This document shows, piece by piece, positions 10,861 to 21,731 of a stretch of 64,000 bases of DNA. Location: positions 1 through 64,000 of the forward strand of contig JAEMHR010000054.1 of NCBI GenBank assembly GCA_016490725.1, given 5' to 3'. Both the position numbers and the translations under genes were made by a program. This DNA is from Amphichorda felina (Eukaryota; Ascomycota; Sordariomycetes; Hypocreales; Bionectriaceae). The notes beneath the pieces were generated by a model. The model was given only the letters and a program-made list of their open reading frames with translations, searched no databases and was not told the DNA's origin. The number at the start of each line of letters is the position of its first letter. Positions within the stretch are counted from its first letter, which is position 1.

Positions 10861-12220
10861 GCAGAGTTGCCCCCGAGCTCCCCAACGGCACGAGATCCCG
10901 CGAAGTGCTTTCTCATCGCCAACGATCTCGGCTACTCGATGCTATAAATTTCCCGGTCTCCTTTAATTTCTTCATTCATGCTTATGCTGCGCTCACCTGC
11001 CTTTTCACATCTCGCCACCAGTCAAGATCAACCAAATATCTCGGTTTGGGATTCAAGCCTTTTACACCGTGCTAATTACCTGGGACTATGTCTACCCAGA
11101 AACAACGGCGGCTCACCTCTCTCAGTTCAGCTTCCTTGCAACAAAGCTTCGAATTTTTGCTACAGCTTCTTTCTCGACTTACTTTTCATTGCCATGACTG
11201 CCTGCGCCTACATCAGCTGCGTCCCTATGACAACTCGCGCGCTCAAAATGGCTGCAGCGACCAAAAAAAACGGTATTTTTTTGCTATCAAGTTTCAAGTG
11301 TCACATTTCCTTTACTTTGTGCCTGATCCGGGCAGTACGTAATGAGTCTTAGTTACCATGACTTCATTGTCACGACTCCCCACCCCGGCTACAAGGTGTG
11401 GTGCATCAGTTACTCACAGTGGCTTCAATGGCTTCTGACGCATAATGGCACGCGTGGTTCACCAACGTTTTAATGCTGCATACAATCAATCTCCTATTCT
11501 TTTCACCGCAACACGGCTTTACACGTCTGCAATATTAATTTTCTCAGGATCCCTTTTTTCAGGAGTTTGGCGGGGAGCGCCGGGGTTGATTTGCATAGAC
11601 GGACAGGTTTCCCAGGACTTTGGGTTTCCGGCGAGTTTGGTGCAGGTATATCACGGTCTCCTGTCGCGTGGGGGTTTAGGAAACGAGGATTTGGGGGAGG
11701 CAGGGAATTTCGGAACTTGGGATGAACAATCTTGCTTTGAATGTCTCGCGACATCTTCCTTTTGAGGATGACTGGATTCATCATAGATGGATAAAAGTGC
11801 CTCAAAGTTTAAAGTCGTTTCTGATTGTTTTGCTCGTTGATCTTCTTTCAGTAGGTACCAGTAGCCACAAAAGGGCTTTTCCCACCAAATGATGTCTTGC
11901 GTTTGATGATTTGTCAAGTCGATGATTCTTCCATACTAATTTTTCGTCCGCTTTGGGTCGGATTACGTATTACCATGTTGGGACGAAATCATTTGCTTTT
12001 CCCCACTTGGAAAGGTGTCCCGGCTGTCGCCGCAAACCCCCATGGCGATACCTTGGCATGCGCAGAGTTTTGGCGAGTACAAGGTTTTACCCCCTCATCA
12101 ACACTATTAAAGTCGCGGCCTCAAACAGCGAACTTCCATCTCGTTCTGTCTCGTCTTTGAATTATCATTTGCCTGATTGAGGAGGCCGTTGACAACCACG
12201 ACCCCAGTTTCGTCGATAGC
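10861..12220. other. Intergenic: RRM gene 3' region and symporter promoter
   Basis: About 1.36 kb between two plus-strand genes. The first part should be the 3' UTR of the RNA-binding protein gene. The open frames seen here (for example at 10978-11352) have no conserved features and no continuity with either gene. No RNA gene or repeat was recognised. Confidence 0.55.
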
Positions 12221-14460
12221 ATGGGGCAACCATCGTCTGAGGCATCGAATGCCATCATCTACCTCACCTATGGAGCCTTCCTGTGAGTTGGACAAACTTC
12301 TCCGTGATTCTGAAACTAAGACCGATGAAAAAGGGTAATGGGAACAGTCGTTGCCTGGCGGATGAAGGACCAGGGCAAGATGGACTTCCTCTCCAGCAAC
12401 AGGACTCAGACTGGTCAGAGAACCCGCCAATACAGCTGCTGGATGGTTCCAACACAGCGAACAACTCCCCCGGTGCCCACGAATGCTGAGGCTAACGTTT
12501 TATAGCCATACCTCTGGCCCTCAACTTCATCGCTTCGGGTGAGTAGAGCAGACATGCTCGGCACCATGATCGAAGCGGTAGCGAATCGTGAAACACGATA
12601 TCCGACGGGGCCATGAGGCATTATCAACCATTGTTCGAGTAAAGTATGATAGACGACAAGGTTCGTATCAAAATCTTTGTATCTTCTCCCCTCCCTCCCG
12701 CAATGAACCCTGTGGGGTCACCACTGATCTTCACCCAAGACTCTTGGGAGTCTCGCTCAGGCAGAGAGGCTCTGGGAACATTGCGCAGGGAGAGGAGAGG
12801 ATGCGGCTCACTACGGGCGCTGAGTTGACGCAGTGGCCGTCCATCCAACCTGGGGCTTTCGAAAGCCCCCGGAGATGTTCGCCTCTGTTGGAAACGAAGC
12901 TGAGATTGTACCGTCATACTCGATCAAGTTAATGCTTGCGTGGGAAACGTGCTGCCGCTCCGATTACTCCTATACCCCCCTAACACTTGCAGATATACTG
13001 ACAGCAGCACCCAGCTCTCGGATCCGGAATCCTCTTCTCGTACCCCGAACTCGCCACCATTGCGGGTGTTCAGGGCCTCATCATCTACGCATTGGCGTCG
13101 GGACTGCCGATGCTCATCTTCGCGACCCTAGGCCCCATCATCCGCCGCAAGTGTCCCGAGGGCTTTGTCCTCACTGAGTGGACAAGGCAGAGATATGGGA
13201 CTGTCACGATGTTGTACCTCAGCTTCATGACTCTTGTGACGCTATTTTTGTACATGATCTCGGAGCTCTCGGCCATCGGGCAGGTTATCAACCTACTGAC
13301 GGGGCTTGACGGGCTTCCGGTGATGATCGTGCAATGTGTCATCACCACCATCTACACCTGTACGATCACCTTGGGGAATGCAGAAATTGGATATATACTG
13401 ACATTTATCAGCTGTTGGCGGGTTCAAGGTCTCGTTCTTTACCGATGTCATCCAAGGCACCATGGTGATGGGCCTCATCATCATCGCCGCCATCACAATC
13501 GGTGTGAACATAGACATCAAGCCTCATCTAATCGAAGAATCGGGCCTCCTGAAGCCGAGTCTTTTGGGTTGGCATATACTCTACATCCTTCCGGTCGCCG
13601 TCTTCACCAACGACTTCTTCCTCGCACAGTTCTGGCTACGCACCTTCTCTTCCAAGACCGACAAGGACCTAATAATCGGCGCGTCTATTGCCTGTGTCGC
13701 GCTGGTGTGCATCCTCACACTTGTTGGCTCGACCGGCCTCATCGCGACGTGGTCTGGAGTCTGGCCGGGTGACCCTCCGCAGCTTGGCTCCGTGGCCTTC
13801 TTCTCCCTCCTCAACTCGCTCCCCAGCTGGGTTGTCGGCATCATTGTCGTCATGGTCGTCAGCCTGAGCACCGCCGCATTTGACAGCATCCAGTCCGCCA
13901 TGGTCTCCACCGCCTCCAATGACCTCTTCCGCAACAGGATCAACATCTGGTTCATACGAGCTCTCGTCGTCCTGATCATTTTCCCCGTCGTCGTGATCGC
14001 CCTCAAGGCTCCTTCTATCCTGCAGATCTACCTCATCAGCGACCTCGTCTCGGCTGCCACCATCCCCATCCTCTGCGTTGGCCTATCGGACCGCTTCTAC
14101 TGGTTGCGCGGCTGGGAAATTGTGGTCGGCGGGCTAGGCGGCCTCCTCACCGTCTTCATCTTTGGCACCATCTACTACGGCGACGCGAAGCAAGGTGCCG
14201 AGCTCCTCATTATTCAGCAGGGTCTATACGCTGGCGATTATGGCGTCTTCGGCGCCTTTGTGGCTGCCCCTGTGGGGAGTTTCATCTGGGGCTTCGGCGC
14301 CTTAGGGGTCCGTTTGGCCATCCAGTATGTCATGGCCAAGAAGCAGGGACGTCGGTTCGACGCCCTGGATCGGCCTCTCGAGTTCGAACCCGCAGAGGCT
14401 GTAGATGACACTTCCCAGCAGGAGAGCGTCGCTCCCAAAGAAGCGGGCAAATTCTTCTAA
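12221..14460 (+). CDS. Sodium:solute symporter family permease, DUR3-like
   Basis: Five exons: 12221-12282, 12334-12413, 12506-12538, 13015-13359 and 13412-14460, giving 522 residues. The spliced protein contains hallmarks of the SSS transporters: TAIPLALNFIASALGSGILF, YPELATIAGVQGLIIYALAS, ISELSAIGQVINLLTG and the re-entrant-type TSLGGFKVSFFTDVIQG across the last intron. About twelve or more hydrophobic segments indicate an integral plasma-membrane permease. Fungal relatives include the urea/polyamine permease Dur3, which is usually longer (about 650-700 residues); this is a shorter branch and the substrate cannot be read from sequence. Intron 2 has a weak donor (GTCAGA) and intron 3 is unusually long (476 bases). 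The tail is hydrophilic and acidic. Substrate choice between urea, polyamines and other solutes is open. Confidence 0.8.
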
Positions 14461-14792
14461 GTTTTGGCTTCCCAAGCCAACCCAAGAGGAGTTGAGGCTG
14501 AGGGGATCCCACAATGTTTTGGTACGGGAAACATGCTTGGAAAGACGGATTCTCTTGGTGGACAAGTCAGTATAGTTGTAGATACACCATTGATATACTG
14601 GTGTTCATGCCGGGGCAACTGGGGCATGATGGGGGCTCGCTCGGCGGTGGGAACTGTCAAGACATACATTGGCCGCTCTCATGCTAGGCTATAGTACATA
14701 TTCATGCCATAAAATATACACTGTTTTACAGATTTCGTCTTGACCAGGTTATCCCCGGACTTCCAGCCGCCATCTCTTAACACATCAAACTA
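14461..14792. other. Convergent 3' flank between symporter and mL45 genes
   Basis: 332 bases between two facing stop codons. It should contain both 3' UTRs. Nothing else recognised. Confidence 0.55.
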
Positions 14793-15834
14793 TTAGTCCG
14801 TTTTCCACCCGGCCATCCTCGCTTGTTCCTTCTCCCAGAACTTTGCCCGCTCACGCATCTTTTCCAGAGTTGTAAAGTTCGTCGTACCCCATATCCGCCA
14901 CGGCGACCGAGTATAGGTGGCGGTCTTAATTTCCCTCGAGAGGACAACGTGCTCCACACGGTCCTGGACCTTGACGCTCCCCGGAATAGTCTCGCCGGTG
15001 GCGGTCTTGGTCTTGTATAGCTTCTGCTCCGTTGAGATGGCCACCACGGCCTGCTCCAGCAGGGTGCCCTTTTCGTAGAAGCTGCCATCGCCAATCATGT
15101 GCGACCGCAGTCGGGGGTAGAAGAGGCCCTTGGTATCCTTGAGCTCAAAGTGGAGCTGCTCGCCGGGCTTGCGGCGCTCAATGGCCATGAGGAACTTGTC
15201 GGCGTAGGCAGGCGTGCACAGCTTCCTGATGGTGGCCTTGTCGCCGGCCGCAAAAGCCTCGAGCAGCTCGCGGTACATGATCTTAGCCGTCGGCGCAATC
15301 TTCCCGCTGTGGATCTTCAACTTGGGCTTGGTTGTCCACTTCTTGCCCATGGAATCCACCTTGGCTCCCAAGACACTCATCCTGGAAGCAAAGTAGGACT
15401 TTGTTCGGTGCCACTGGTAGGCGAGGAACTCGGTGGGATTTCTGGGGTATTGGGAGAGAGGAGCGGACACGAACGTTGCTACAAGGATTCGGCACGAGTC
15501 AGCCCATATGTTCCAAGCAATTGGGTTTCAAAGACTCGAAAGGCGGTTGAGTCCCAGTCACAGGGAAGGTCTTACTGGGGAACATGGGCATCGTTCCACT
15601 CTTGAATTCCGAGGCGGCCGCTTCCCGTTGAGCCTGGGACATAAGAAAGTCTGACTGAGTTCTCTTTGCCCGGTTCTCCAGCTCGCGACCCATTCTGTTT
15701 ACAATATCGCCTTTCGCTCTGAGCTGAAATCGCTGGCCGGTCCGAGGATGGACGAGGGCGTGGAGGGGGGAGGCGACGATCGCGGGGCGCCGTAGCGGCG
15801 CTGCCGCCGTCCCTAACCGGTATGGCATAGACAT
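14793..15834 (-). CDS. Mitochondrial large-subunit ribosomal protein mL45 / MBA1-like (Tim44-like fold)
   Basis: Two exons, 15834-15576 and 15478-14793, encode 314 residues. The N-terminus is Arg/Ala-rich with no acidic residues over the first 40 or so, a mitochondrial presequence. The C-terminal half has the Tim44/mL45-type fold signature: YRELLEAFAAGDKATIRKLC, FLMAIERRKPGEQLHFEL, a beta-rich core and the ending SPWRIWGTTNFTTLEKM. Proteins of this group (yeast Mba1, mL45) hold the mitoribosome exit site at the inner membrane for co-translational insertion of membrane proteins. The start is the first ATG, at 15834, because the upstream in-frame codons are not ATG. The gene shares a divergent promoter with CIA30, another mitochondrial inner-membrane factor. 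Whether it is a stable ribosomal protein or an Mba1-like receptor cannot be decided here. Confidence 0.8.
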
Positions 15835-16273
15835 TGTGGTAAAAGACACGAAGGAAATCCAACCAAGGTGAAAGAGAGACCGGTATTACCGCCAATGAGG
15901 CGTCATAGTGGAATGGTGATGCCGGGGACGCGGGTCGAAGAATTTCCTCCAGGACTCCAAAAAGCGCCGGATCATCTATATTCCGCCATGGTCGCAACCA
16001 GTACCCGGTGCTAAAATGCGGCTTTGCGGCGGCGCATTCATATTCACACCCACAGCCCTGTGTGAATCTTCCTCATTCGAAGCTCAACCTCCTCCCACTA
16101 CGTCCGTCCCACTTCCAACTGGTGCTTCATTGTAGAACAATCTACAGCGCGCGCGATCAGAATCTGCGCCTCGGTCCCATGACACAAGTGACTCCGTGAG
16201 CCGATTGGCTCTTTCATCTCGCACTTCCCCGAACCTTCCTACCCGAATCGACTTAATACCACCTGTCGCCGTC
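15835..16273. promoter_or_regulatory. Divergent promoter of mL45 and CIA30
   Basis: 439 bases between two start codons facing away from each other; both products act in mitochondria (translation and complex I assembly). Co-regulation is inferred from layout. No CACGTG box was seen here, unlike the three other divergent housekeeping promoters of the window. Confidence 0.6.
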
Positions 16274-17132
16274 ATGAGAGTAACGCGGCCGCTTTTCGCC
16301 AAGGGCCTACTAGGCCGGAGCTTCGACGAGCTCTCGCGACGCTCCAGCATAGGTTGGCTTGTTCTTCTCCAAATGTCAGCTGGCTGTGGTCTAACTCTTC
16401 CCTCTAGCCTTCAAGCTTGAAGCCGTGAAAGGCCCACAGGGCCCTCGAGACCTCTATGACTTCCACGACAAAGACTCTGTCAACAGCTGCGTCGTCATGT
16501 GCGACGACCTCATCGGTGGCTTCTCGAAAAGCAACCTCGACCTCGTGACCTCCCCCTCCGCTTCATCCTCCTCTCCGTCTCCCTCCTCGCCATCCTCCTA
16601 CGCCCGCTTCCACGGCAGCATCTCCACCGCCCTCCCCGCCGACAAGCCCAAGGTCAAGCGCTCTGGCTACGCCGCCTTCCGCACCCCCGACCAGCCCTCG
16701 ACGCTCTTCGGCCGCGCCTTGTGGGACATTGATCCCTACACATACCTGGCGCTACGCATAAAGGCCGACCACCGCTCATACTTTATCAACGTGCAGACCG
16801 AGGGCGTGGAGCCGTCGGACCTGCACCAGCACCGGCTCTTCGCCAAGAGCCCCGGGCAATGGGAGACGGTCATGGTGCGGTGGAACGACTTTGTGCGGAC
16901 AAACTACGGCTTTGTGGTGGAGCCGCAGACGGAGCTGCTGCGGCAAAAGGTCAAGACGGTGGGTATTGGGCTGACAGACCGGGTGGAGGGTCCGTTTGAG
17001 CTGTGCATAGAGCGGATATGGGCTACCAACACGGTGGACGAGGGCGCTACGGTAGCCGGTGTGGAAGATACAAAGGAAGGAGAAGAGTCAAAAGGCTTAA
17101 AGAACCGCAAGGGCGAAAAGATTCAGTGGTAA
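16274..17132 (+). CDS. CIA30: Complex I intermediate-associated protein CIA30 (NDUFAF1 homologue)
   Basis: Two exons, 16274-16352 and 16408-17132, encode 267 residues. CIA30 is an assembly factor that binds membrane-arm intermediates of respiratory complex I in the mitochondrial matrix. Family features seen in order: DLYDFHDKDSVNSCVVMCDD, a DLIGGFSKSNLDL segment, YARFHGSIST, SGYAAFRTPD, LRIKADHRSYFINVQTEG, the ETVMVRWNDFVRTNYG stretch, and VGIGLTDRVEGPFELCIERI near the end. A Ser-rich insertion (about residues 65-85) is less conserved. The short basic N-terminus suits mitochondrial import. The intron donor is unusual (GTTGGC), but the branch site TCTAAC and acceptor CTCTAG are good and the join A/FKLEAVKGP keeps frame. 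The gene is convergent with APC5 (242 bases between stops). Confidence 0.9.
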
Positions 17133-17374
17133 AGGCGGTATGGGGGAACACATGCCCCCGCGTATTAGGTTATTAACTGCCTGAGTCCTGACTAGGAGCA
17201 TTGCGTCGTACGTAAATGCCTGATCGTCAGATAATAGTGTCTCACGAATGCTGGCTCGGGCATCAGTTACACGCTCGAGTCAGTTTGGCCGACGGACGGC
17301 AAGGGACACAACTGTGTATTCATCAATGTATAACATATCAACGTCCAATAATTATATACTCATTCCATCATAAT

Positions 17375-19803
17375 TCATCCCCCTCCCAAACTCAGAGACT
17401 CTGCGCTCCTCCGAAGCGCTACATACGCCGCAGCATAATCCGCCGCTAGCACCATATCTCCGGAGAGTTTCATAATCATAGCCTTCTTCGCCATCATCTC
17501 GCACTGGCGGTTGATATCCTCAATGCTGGAATAGTGGTCGAAGGCCTTATTCACAGCAGCCAACGCCGCCGTCATGTACTCCGTGCGTTTGGCAGACTTT
17601 GGCCCCATTTTCCCAGCAAGACCCATGTTTGCATCCGCGAGATAGGAATAAAGCTGGCTGACGAGTTCTGGTGATTCGCACTCCAGAGCTCTCGGAATGA
17701 TGGCCACGAGCAGCTGAGATGCTGCTTCAAACTCTCCCAGCGACACCAGGATGTTAGCGATGGAACCGATGGATTTCCACAGATAGTGAATCAACCGCGC
17801 ACGCCAGGCAATCCCAGCTGCTTTCATGGCAATAGAGAAGGCCCTTTGTGGCCGTCCAGCCTGGTCGAGAAGAAATACTTTCCAGAGAAGAAGTCCTACT
17901 CTAAGCGCAATGTCCCTATTCTCCTCCCGAAGCTGGGACAACACAGAGTCCACTTTTGTGAACGCAGCTTGTAGATCGCCGCGGCGAGTGAGGTACTCGA
18001 GGTGGAGAGTGTCTATCAAGAACGCGAAGTCGGGTTCTGCATCGTCGTGTTTGGACTGCAATAGCTGGTCCAGGAGCTGCTCTGCTCCATCGAGGTTGCT
18101 GTGGCGCAGATCGCGTTTGAGTTTGATGATCCCCCTATACTTGTACCAGTACTGTCCTTCTTTCCAAGACCTCAACTTGTTCTCGTCTAGACTCTCCAAC
18201 TTCCTTAGAGCCTCGTCATATTTCCCTTTGTCGGCAAGTATCAGTGCAAGATGGCACGTGAGAGCTATTTCGTCGACAACATGGGCAGCGGAAGTATGGC
18301 AACGCAGAAACACCTCGGATGACATTGCTGAGAGATGCGTTACGCCCAACCTAGCCCAAAGAGCAAAAGACAGGGACAGTTGACATCCGTACAGGGTCTT
18401 CATATTCTTCTCCACAATAATCTGGGAGCTGCGAACCATGGACTCAAGCGACGTTGCAACACTGTCACCGTTGATGAGCCCCAGCTTAGCTTCAGTGAGT
18501 AGGACGGAGCTCCAGAGTGACCATGACCCCGCCTCTTTAGTCTTGACGCGGAGGAAGGCTAAGCTCTCCTTACCTGTGCCTAACATACTGTTGGACTCCA
18601 GATGTCGAACCAGTCTCGGATGGGACCGACCAAAATGAAACAACCAGCTCAAGGCAAAGTTGAGGCACACCATGTCCCGGTTCTCCCTCGCCGTAGAGAC
18701 GGTCTCCATCATCGTAGCTAATGCGTCCTTATAACACCCAAAGTCGGCTTGCAGCGTAGCCAAGCTCATGAGGGCATACTGATAGAACGGACGGTCTCGA
18801 CTTTGCATAGTGTAGTCAAAATACCTGTGTAGCAGGTCGAATGACGTCGTGTACTCTCCTGCTTTCCATGCGTCCATATAGCTGCAAGATGCATCAGTAC
18901 TGTTTTCACAACCACTAACGAGACGCCTTACTTGAGGAGATGGGTCAAACTCGGTATTGTAAAGCTGTCGTGGAGCAAGTCTTGGAACTGGTGCCGAATT
19001 TCTAAAGGGACTCTGGTCCCATATTCTGATGGGTCGCAGTCAGCAGGGCTGCCACAAACTCCCCGACTTCATGACATACTTTGCATCTGTTCAATTTGAA
19101 ATTCGAGCAGCTTCTCGATATCGTCCGTGCTCACTGGCAAAGTGCTCGTTTGCCCACCGGCCAACATATCCCCATACGCCACTGAGGTCAAGGTACATAT
19201 ACTCTCTGAGTCCCAGTCCTGTTGCTCGCCCATCAACAGGACGTGGTCAAAGCTGAGACGCCCAAAGCCCGGTATTTTGCGTCTCAAATAATGAGCTGTG
19301 GGCTGACGGTAACGAACAAAATCTTTCCAAAGCTCTGTCGTGTCGTGCCATCGCAACCGTCCCAACTCAACTTGGGCTTTGCGAATGAAGGCACCGAATA
19401 GTGAGTTCCTGGACAGTTTAATCCCGGTTTCGGAGTCTCCCGGCTTCGCGAGCATGTTTGACAGGTCTTCAAAGAAGACGTGCAGTGCATCTAGCGAGTT
19501 GATGCTCCAGAGCTTTCCCAGAAACTGGTCCCAGAGTTTTCTTCCAGGCATGCCCATGAGGAAAGGATAGCTCCCCAGAAGCTTCTCAAAGTCCTTGATT
19601 GAGATAACCAGGCTAACTGTCTGCTCTGCCTTTCGCCATCGCGTAGAGACGCCCGATGAACCAGGTGTCGAGACTCGATCCGTCAGATGCGAGGTGATGA
19701 ACGACAAGACTGGGAGTATCGCATCGCTGGGAACCACCTCATCGGTATACAACTCAATGAGGGCCAGAAGCCCAATCTTTGCTGGCGTGAGATAGCGAGC
19801 CAT
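17375..19803 (-). CDS. APC5: Anaphase-promoting complex subunit 5
   Basis: Three exons, 19803-19080, 19025-18932 and 18881-17375, give 774 residues. Apc5 is a TPR-rich scaffold of the APC/C ubiquitin ligase that joins the catalytic arm to the TPR lobe. The Apc5-type motif lies across the second junction: SLTHLLN/YMDAWKAGEYTTSFD followed by LLHRYFDYTM and YQYALMSLATLQADFG. The C-terminal 450 residues are helical repeats. The N-terminus starts MARYLTPAKIGLLALIELY; the first ATG is used, since codons upstream in frame are not ATG. The 94-base middle exon is needed for frame and for the conserved LLHDSFTIPSL segment. It sits next to COX13 in the conserved MAT flank. Identification is confident from motif and position together. 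Confidence 0.87.
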
Positions 19804-20541
19804 TTTGATGTTCCGTTGACAATGCAAACAACAGCCCTTTCCGATTCCCAGTTTTTGCCTTCAGACAGTCGCGCCGCCCGCGACTTGGTTCGTGGCAGCG
19901 CTCAGTGAGTTTGTTTAGGGTGCATGTTGGCTAACTCGGCGATGGTCTGAAACCGAAAAAAAATCGGCGCCGTATTTCGTACGGTTTCGAAGTTTGGGCA
20001 GACACGAAATGAGAAGTAAGCTGGAGCGTTGGTGGGAGACGCGTCCAACAGTCGTGATCCGTGGAGGGAAACCGCCGTGTGGTGGTGTGGTTCGGGCTTT
20101 CCTCGGCCAACAGCATCACCACACAAGTTGCACACCGAACATGGACCACGAACAACATCACAGAGACAACGAAAGAAAACAAGGTTAGAGAGAACAAGCA
20201 TATCAAACATTCATACTATTTCAATACACGAATTTAAAGCCGCAGAAACAAATCCTCAGGGAATATGCAACGAAAGATGATCAAGGTGGCTGGGACTACT
20301 CGGTCGATGAAGACCTTCTATTTGGGAAGATATCCTGTACGATTGGCCATGTATAAGGCCCGAAGCCTAGTCGACATTCACACATAAGTAATAAAAAGAT
20401 TGCAAAATGTAGTGTAGCTCAGGCGAGATACAAAGGGAATCTTGATTCAAAGTCTCTGTCCTATGGACCTGTACAGACGTCTCACTTAAGAGATACTATT
20501 CTAACACCGTCGACAACCATAGCAAAGGGTCAGCGATCCAG
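19804..20541. other. Intergenic: APC5 upstream region and COX13 3' flank
   Basis: 738 bases between two minus-strand genes. It should hold the APC5 promoter and the COX13 3' UTR. Open frames at 19902-20210 have no recognisable content. No RNA gene seen. Confidence 0.55.
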
Positions 20542-21258
20542 TTAGACCTTGTCCTTGCGGTGGTAGTTGACCTTGTCGTTCCAGCTATTGAGGAACAGTT
20601 AGCAATCTCATTCAACACAACGAGGTTTGGTTCTCCAAAGCAGTTCACATCAGCCACCGGAGCCGACGGATAGCACCTACAAGATAGTCTATAATTAGTT
20701 AGCATACCTATTCTCATATCAAAGAAGTCTTTGGACCAACTAACCTTGTCACCGTCGCCCCACTGGTAGTTCTTGGTGCGGATGTTCTGGTACGAGTACT
20801 CGGGGCGCTCCTCCAGCGGAGGCATGTGAGACCAGTGCTCCCAATGCTCATTCCACAGCCAGTAGGCGTTGGCACCAGCGATAGCCAGGCAAGGGATGAC
20901 GCCGCTTCATCACTTGTCAGCTTTTACTCCAACAATTGGCCCTCTACCGGCAAAGCTCGGCACCAGCTCGACAGCAACGAGGGAATTCGCTCAGGTGTCT
21001 CGGTCGGCAGCAGTTAACATACTAGATGGAGATCTTCTTCCACAGCTCTGAGAAAAGTTAGCTCCCGCTTTTCCAACACCAATTGGCTCCTCCTCCGGGT
21101 GCGGACGTACCGGTGCTGCCCTTGGCGTGCTCCTTGATGTGCTCGCGCTCGGTGATGAACTGGTTCTCAGTCGCACCGGTGGCGAAGCGACGCTGAGCCG
21201 GAGCGCGGAGCTGCGCGGCAACGCGCGGGGAAGATCGGGCGAATCGAGCGGCGAACAT
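20542..21258 (-). CDS. COX13: Cytochrome c oxidase subunit 6A (COX13)
   Basis: Five coding exons: 21258-21111, 21047-21023, 20904-20745, 20688-20681 (8 bases) and 20584-20542. Together they encode 127 residues. The protein is a nuclear-encoded subunit of complex IV. It has an Arg/Ala-rich mitochondrial presequence (about 1-27), a matrix helix, one membrane span (IYGVIPCLAIAGANAYWLW) and the conserved tail HMPPLEERPEYSYQNIRT, YQWGDGDK, then TIFWNDKVNYHRKDKV. The family needs Phe-Trp after DGDK-T, and only the 8-base exon supplies it: it follows a perfect TGCTAACTAATTATAG branch/acceptor and precedes GTAGGT. COX13 beside APN2 is a standard marker of the MAT flank in Sordariomycetes. The divergent CACGTGAC-bearing promoter is shared with APN2. 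Confidence 0.95.
20681..20688 (-). other. COX13: Eight-base micro-exon of COX13
   Basis: Minus-strand exon reading ACTATCTT, preceded by TGCTAACTAATTATAG and followed by the donor GTAGGT. It encodes Thr-Ile and two bases of Phe. The next intron ends with GATTGCTAAC...CAATAG. Removing it would break frame and the conserved F-W-N-D motif. Confidence 0.88.
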
Positions 21259-21731
21259 GGTGGTTTTCGGGTGGTGTCGAGAGAATTGAGGTTTGAAACG
21301 ACATGACCTGACCTGAGGTCATTGCCGAGAAGCTTGGTGGGCTAATTTGTTGCTGCCTGATAATTAAGGCGTCACTTGCCGAAGCTGCACGTGACACCGT
21401 GAGCCCAGCGCGACCGCCGAAACCGTAGATCGCGGTGTGGGGCGCATCCGATGACGCCTCCCAATCGCTAGTTTCAATCATCCAGTTTGGGATCTGCAGA
21501 GGTCAACGTCGTACGGAGTGGTTTCGTTCTACCCGAACACTGACAGTCTGAGCCCCTATATTTGTCAAAAAACGTTTTCAGTCATTGCGCCCAACAACGC
21601 CTCGCACTTCTCCATGACAGTCCCTATCTCCGCCCCTCGCTGGCCGTGAGAGAGCACGAGTCCATGGCTTCTCCTCGTCACTAGAGGAGCTTGTCGCGGA
21701 CTTGTGTCCTTAATTAGAAGTTATTGTCACT
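21259..21731. promoter_or_regulatory. Divergent promoter of COX13 and APN2
   Basis: 473 bases between the two starts. A CACGTGAC box is at 21388-21395, about 130 bases upstream of the COX13 ATG. CACGTG boxes are bound by bHLH factors such as Cbf1, which in yeasts regulate respiratory and ribosomal genes; binding here is inferred. Confidence 0.6.

Noticed and set aside
10978..11352. Plus-strand open frame of 124 codons after the RRM gene
   Set aside because: Lies in the expected 3' UTR, low similarity to real proteins in composition, no motif.
15835..15849. Upstream start for mL45 at 15849
   Set aside because: The codon there is GTG; the first ATG is at 15834 and gives a proper mitochondrial presequence.
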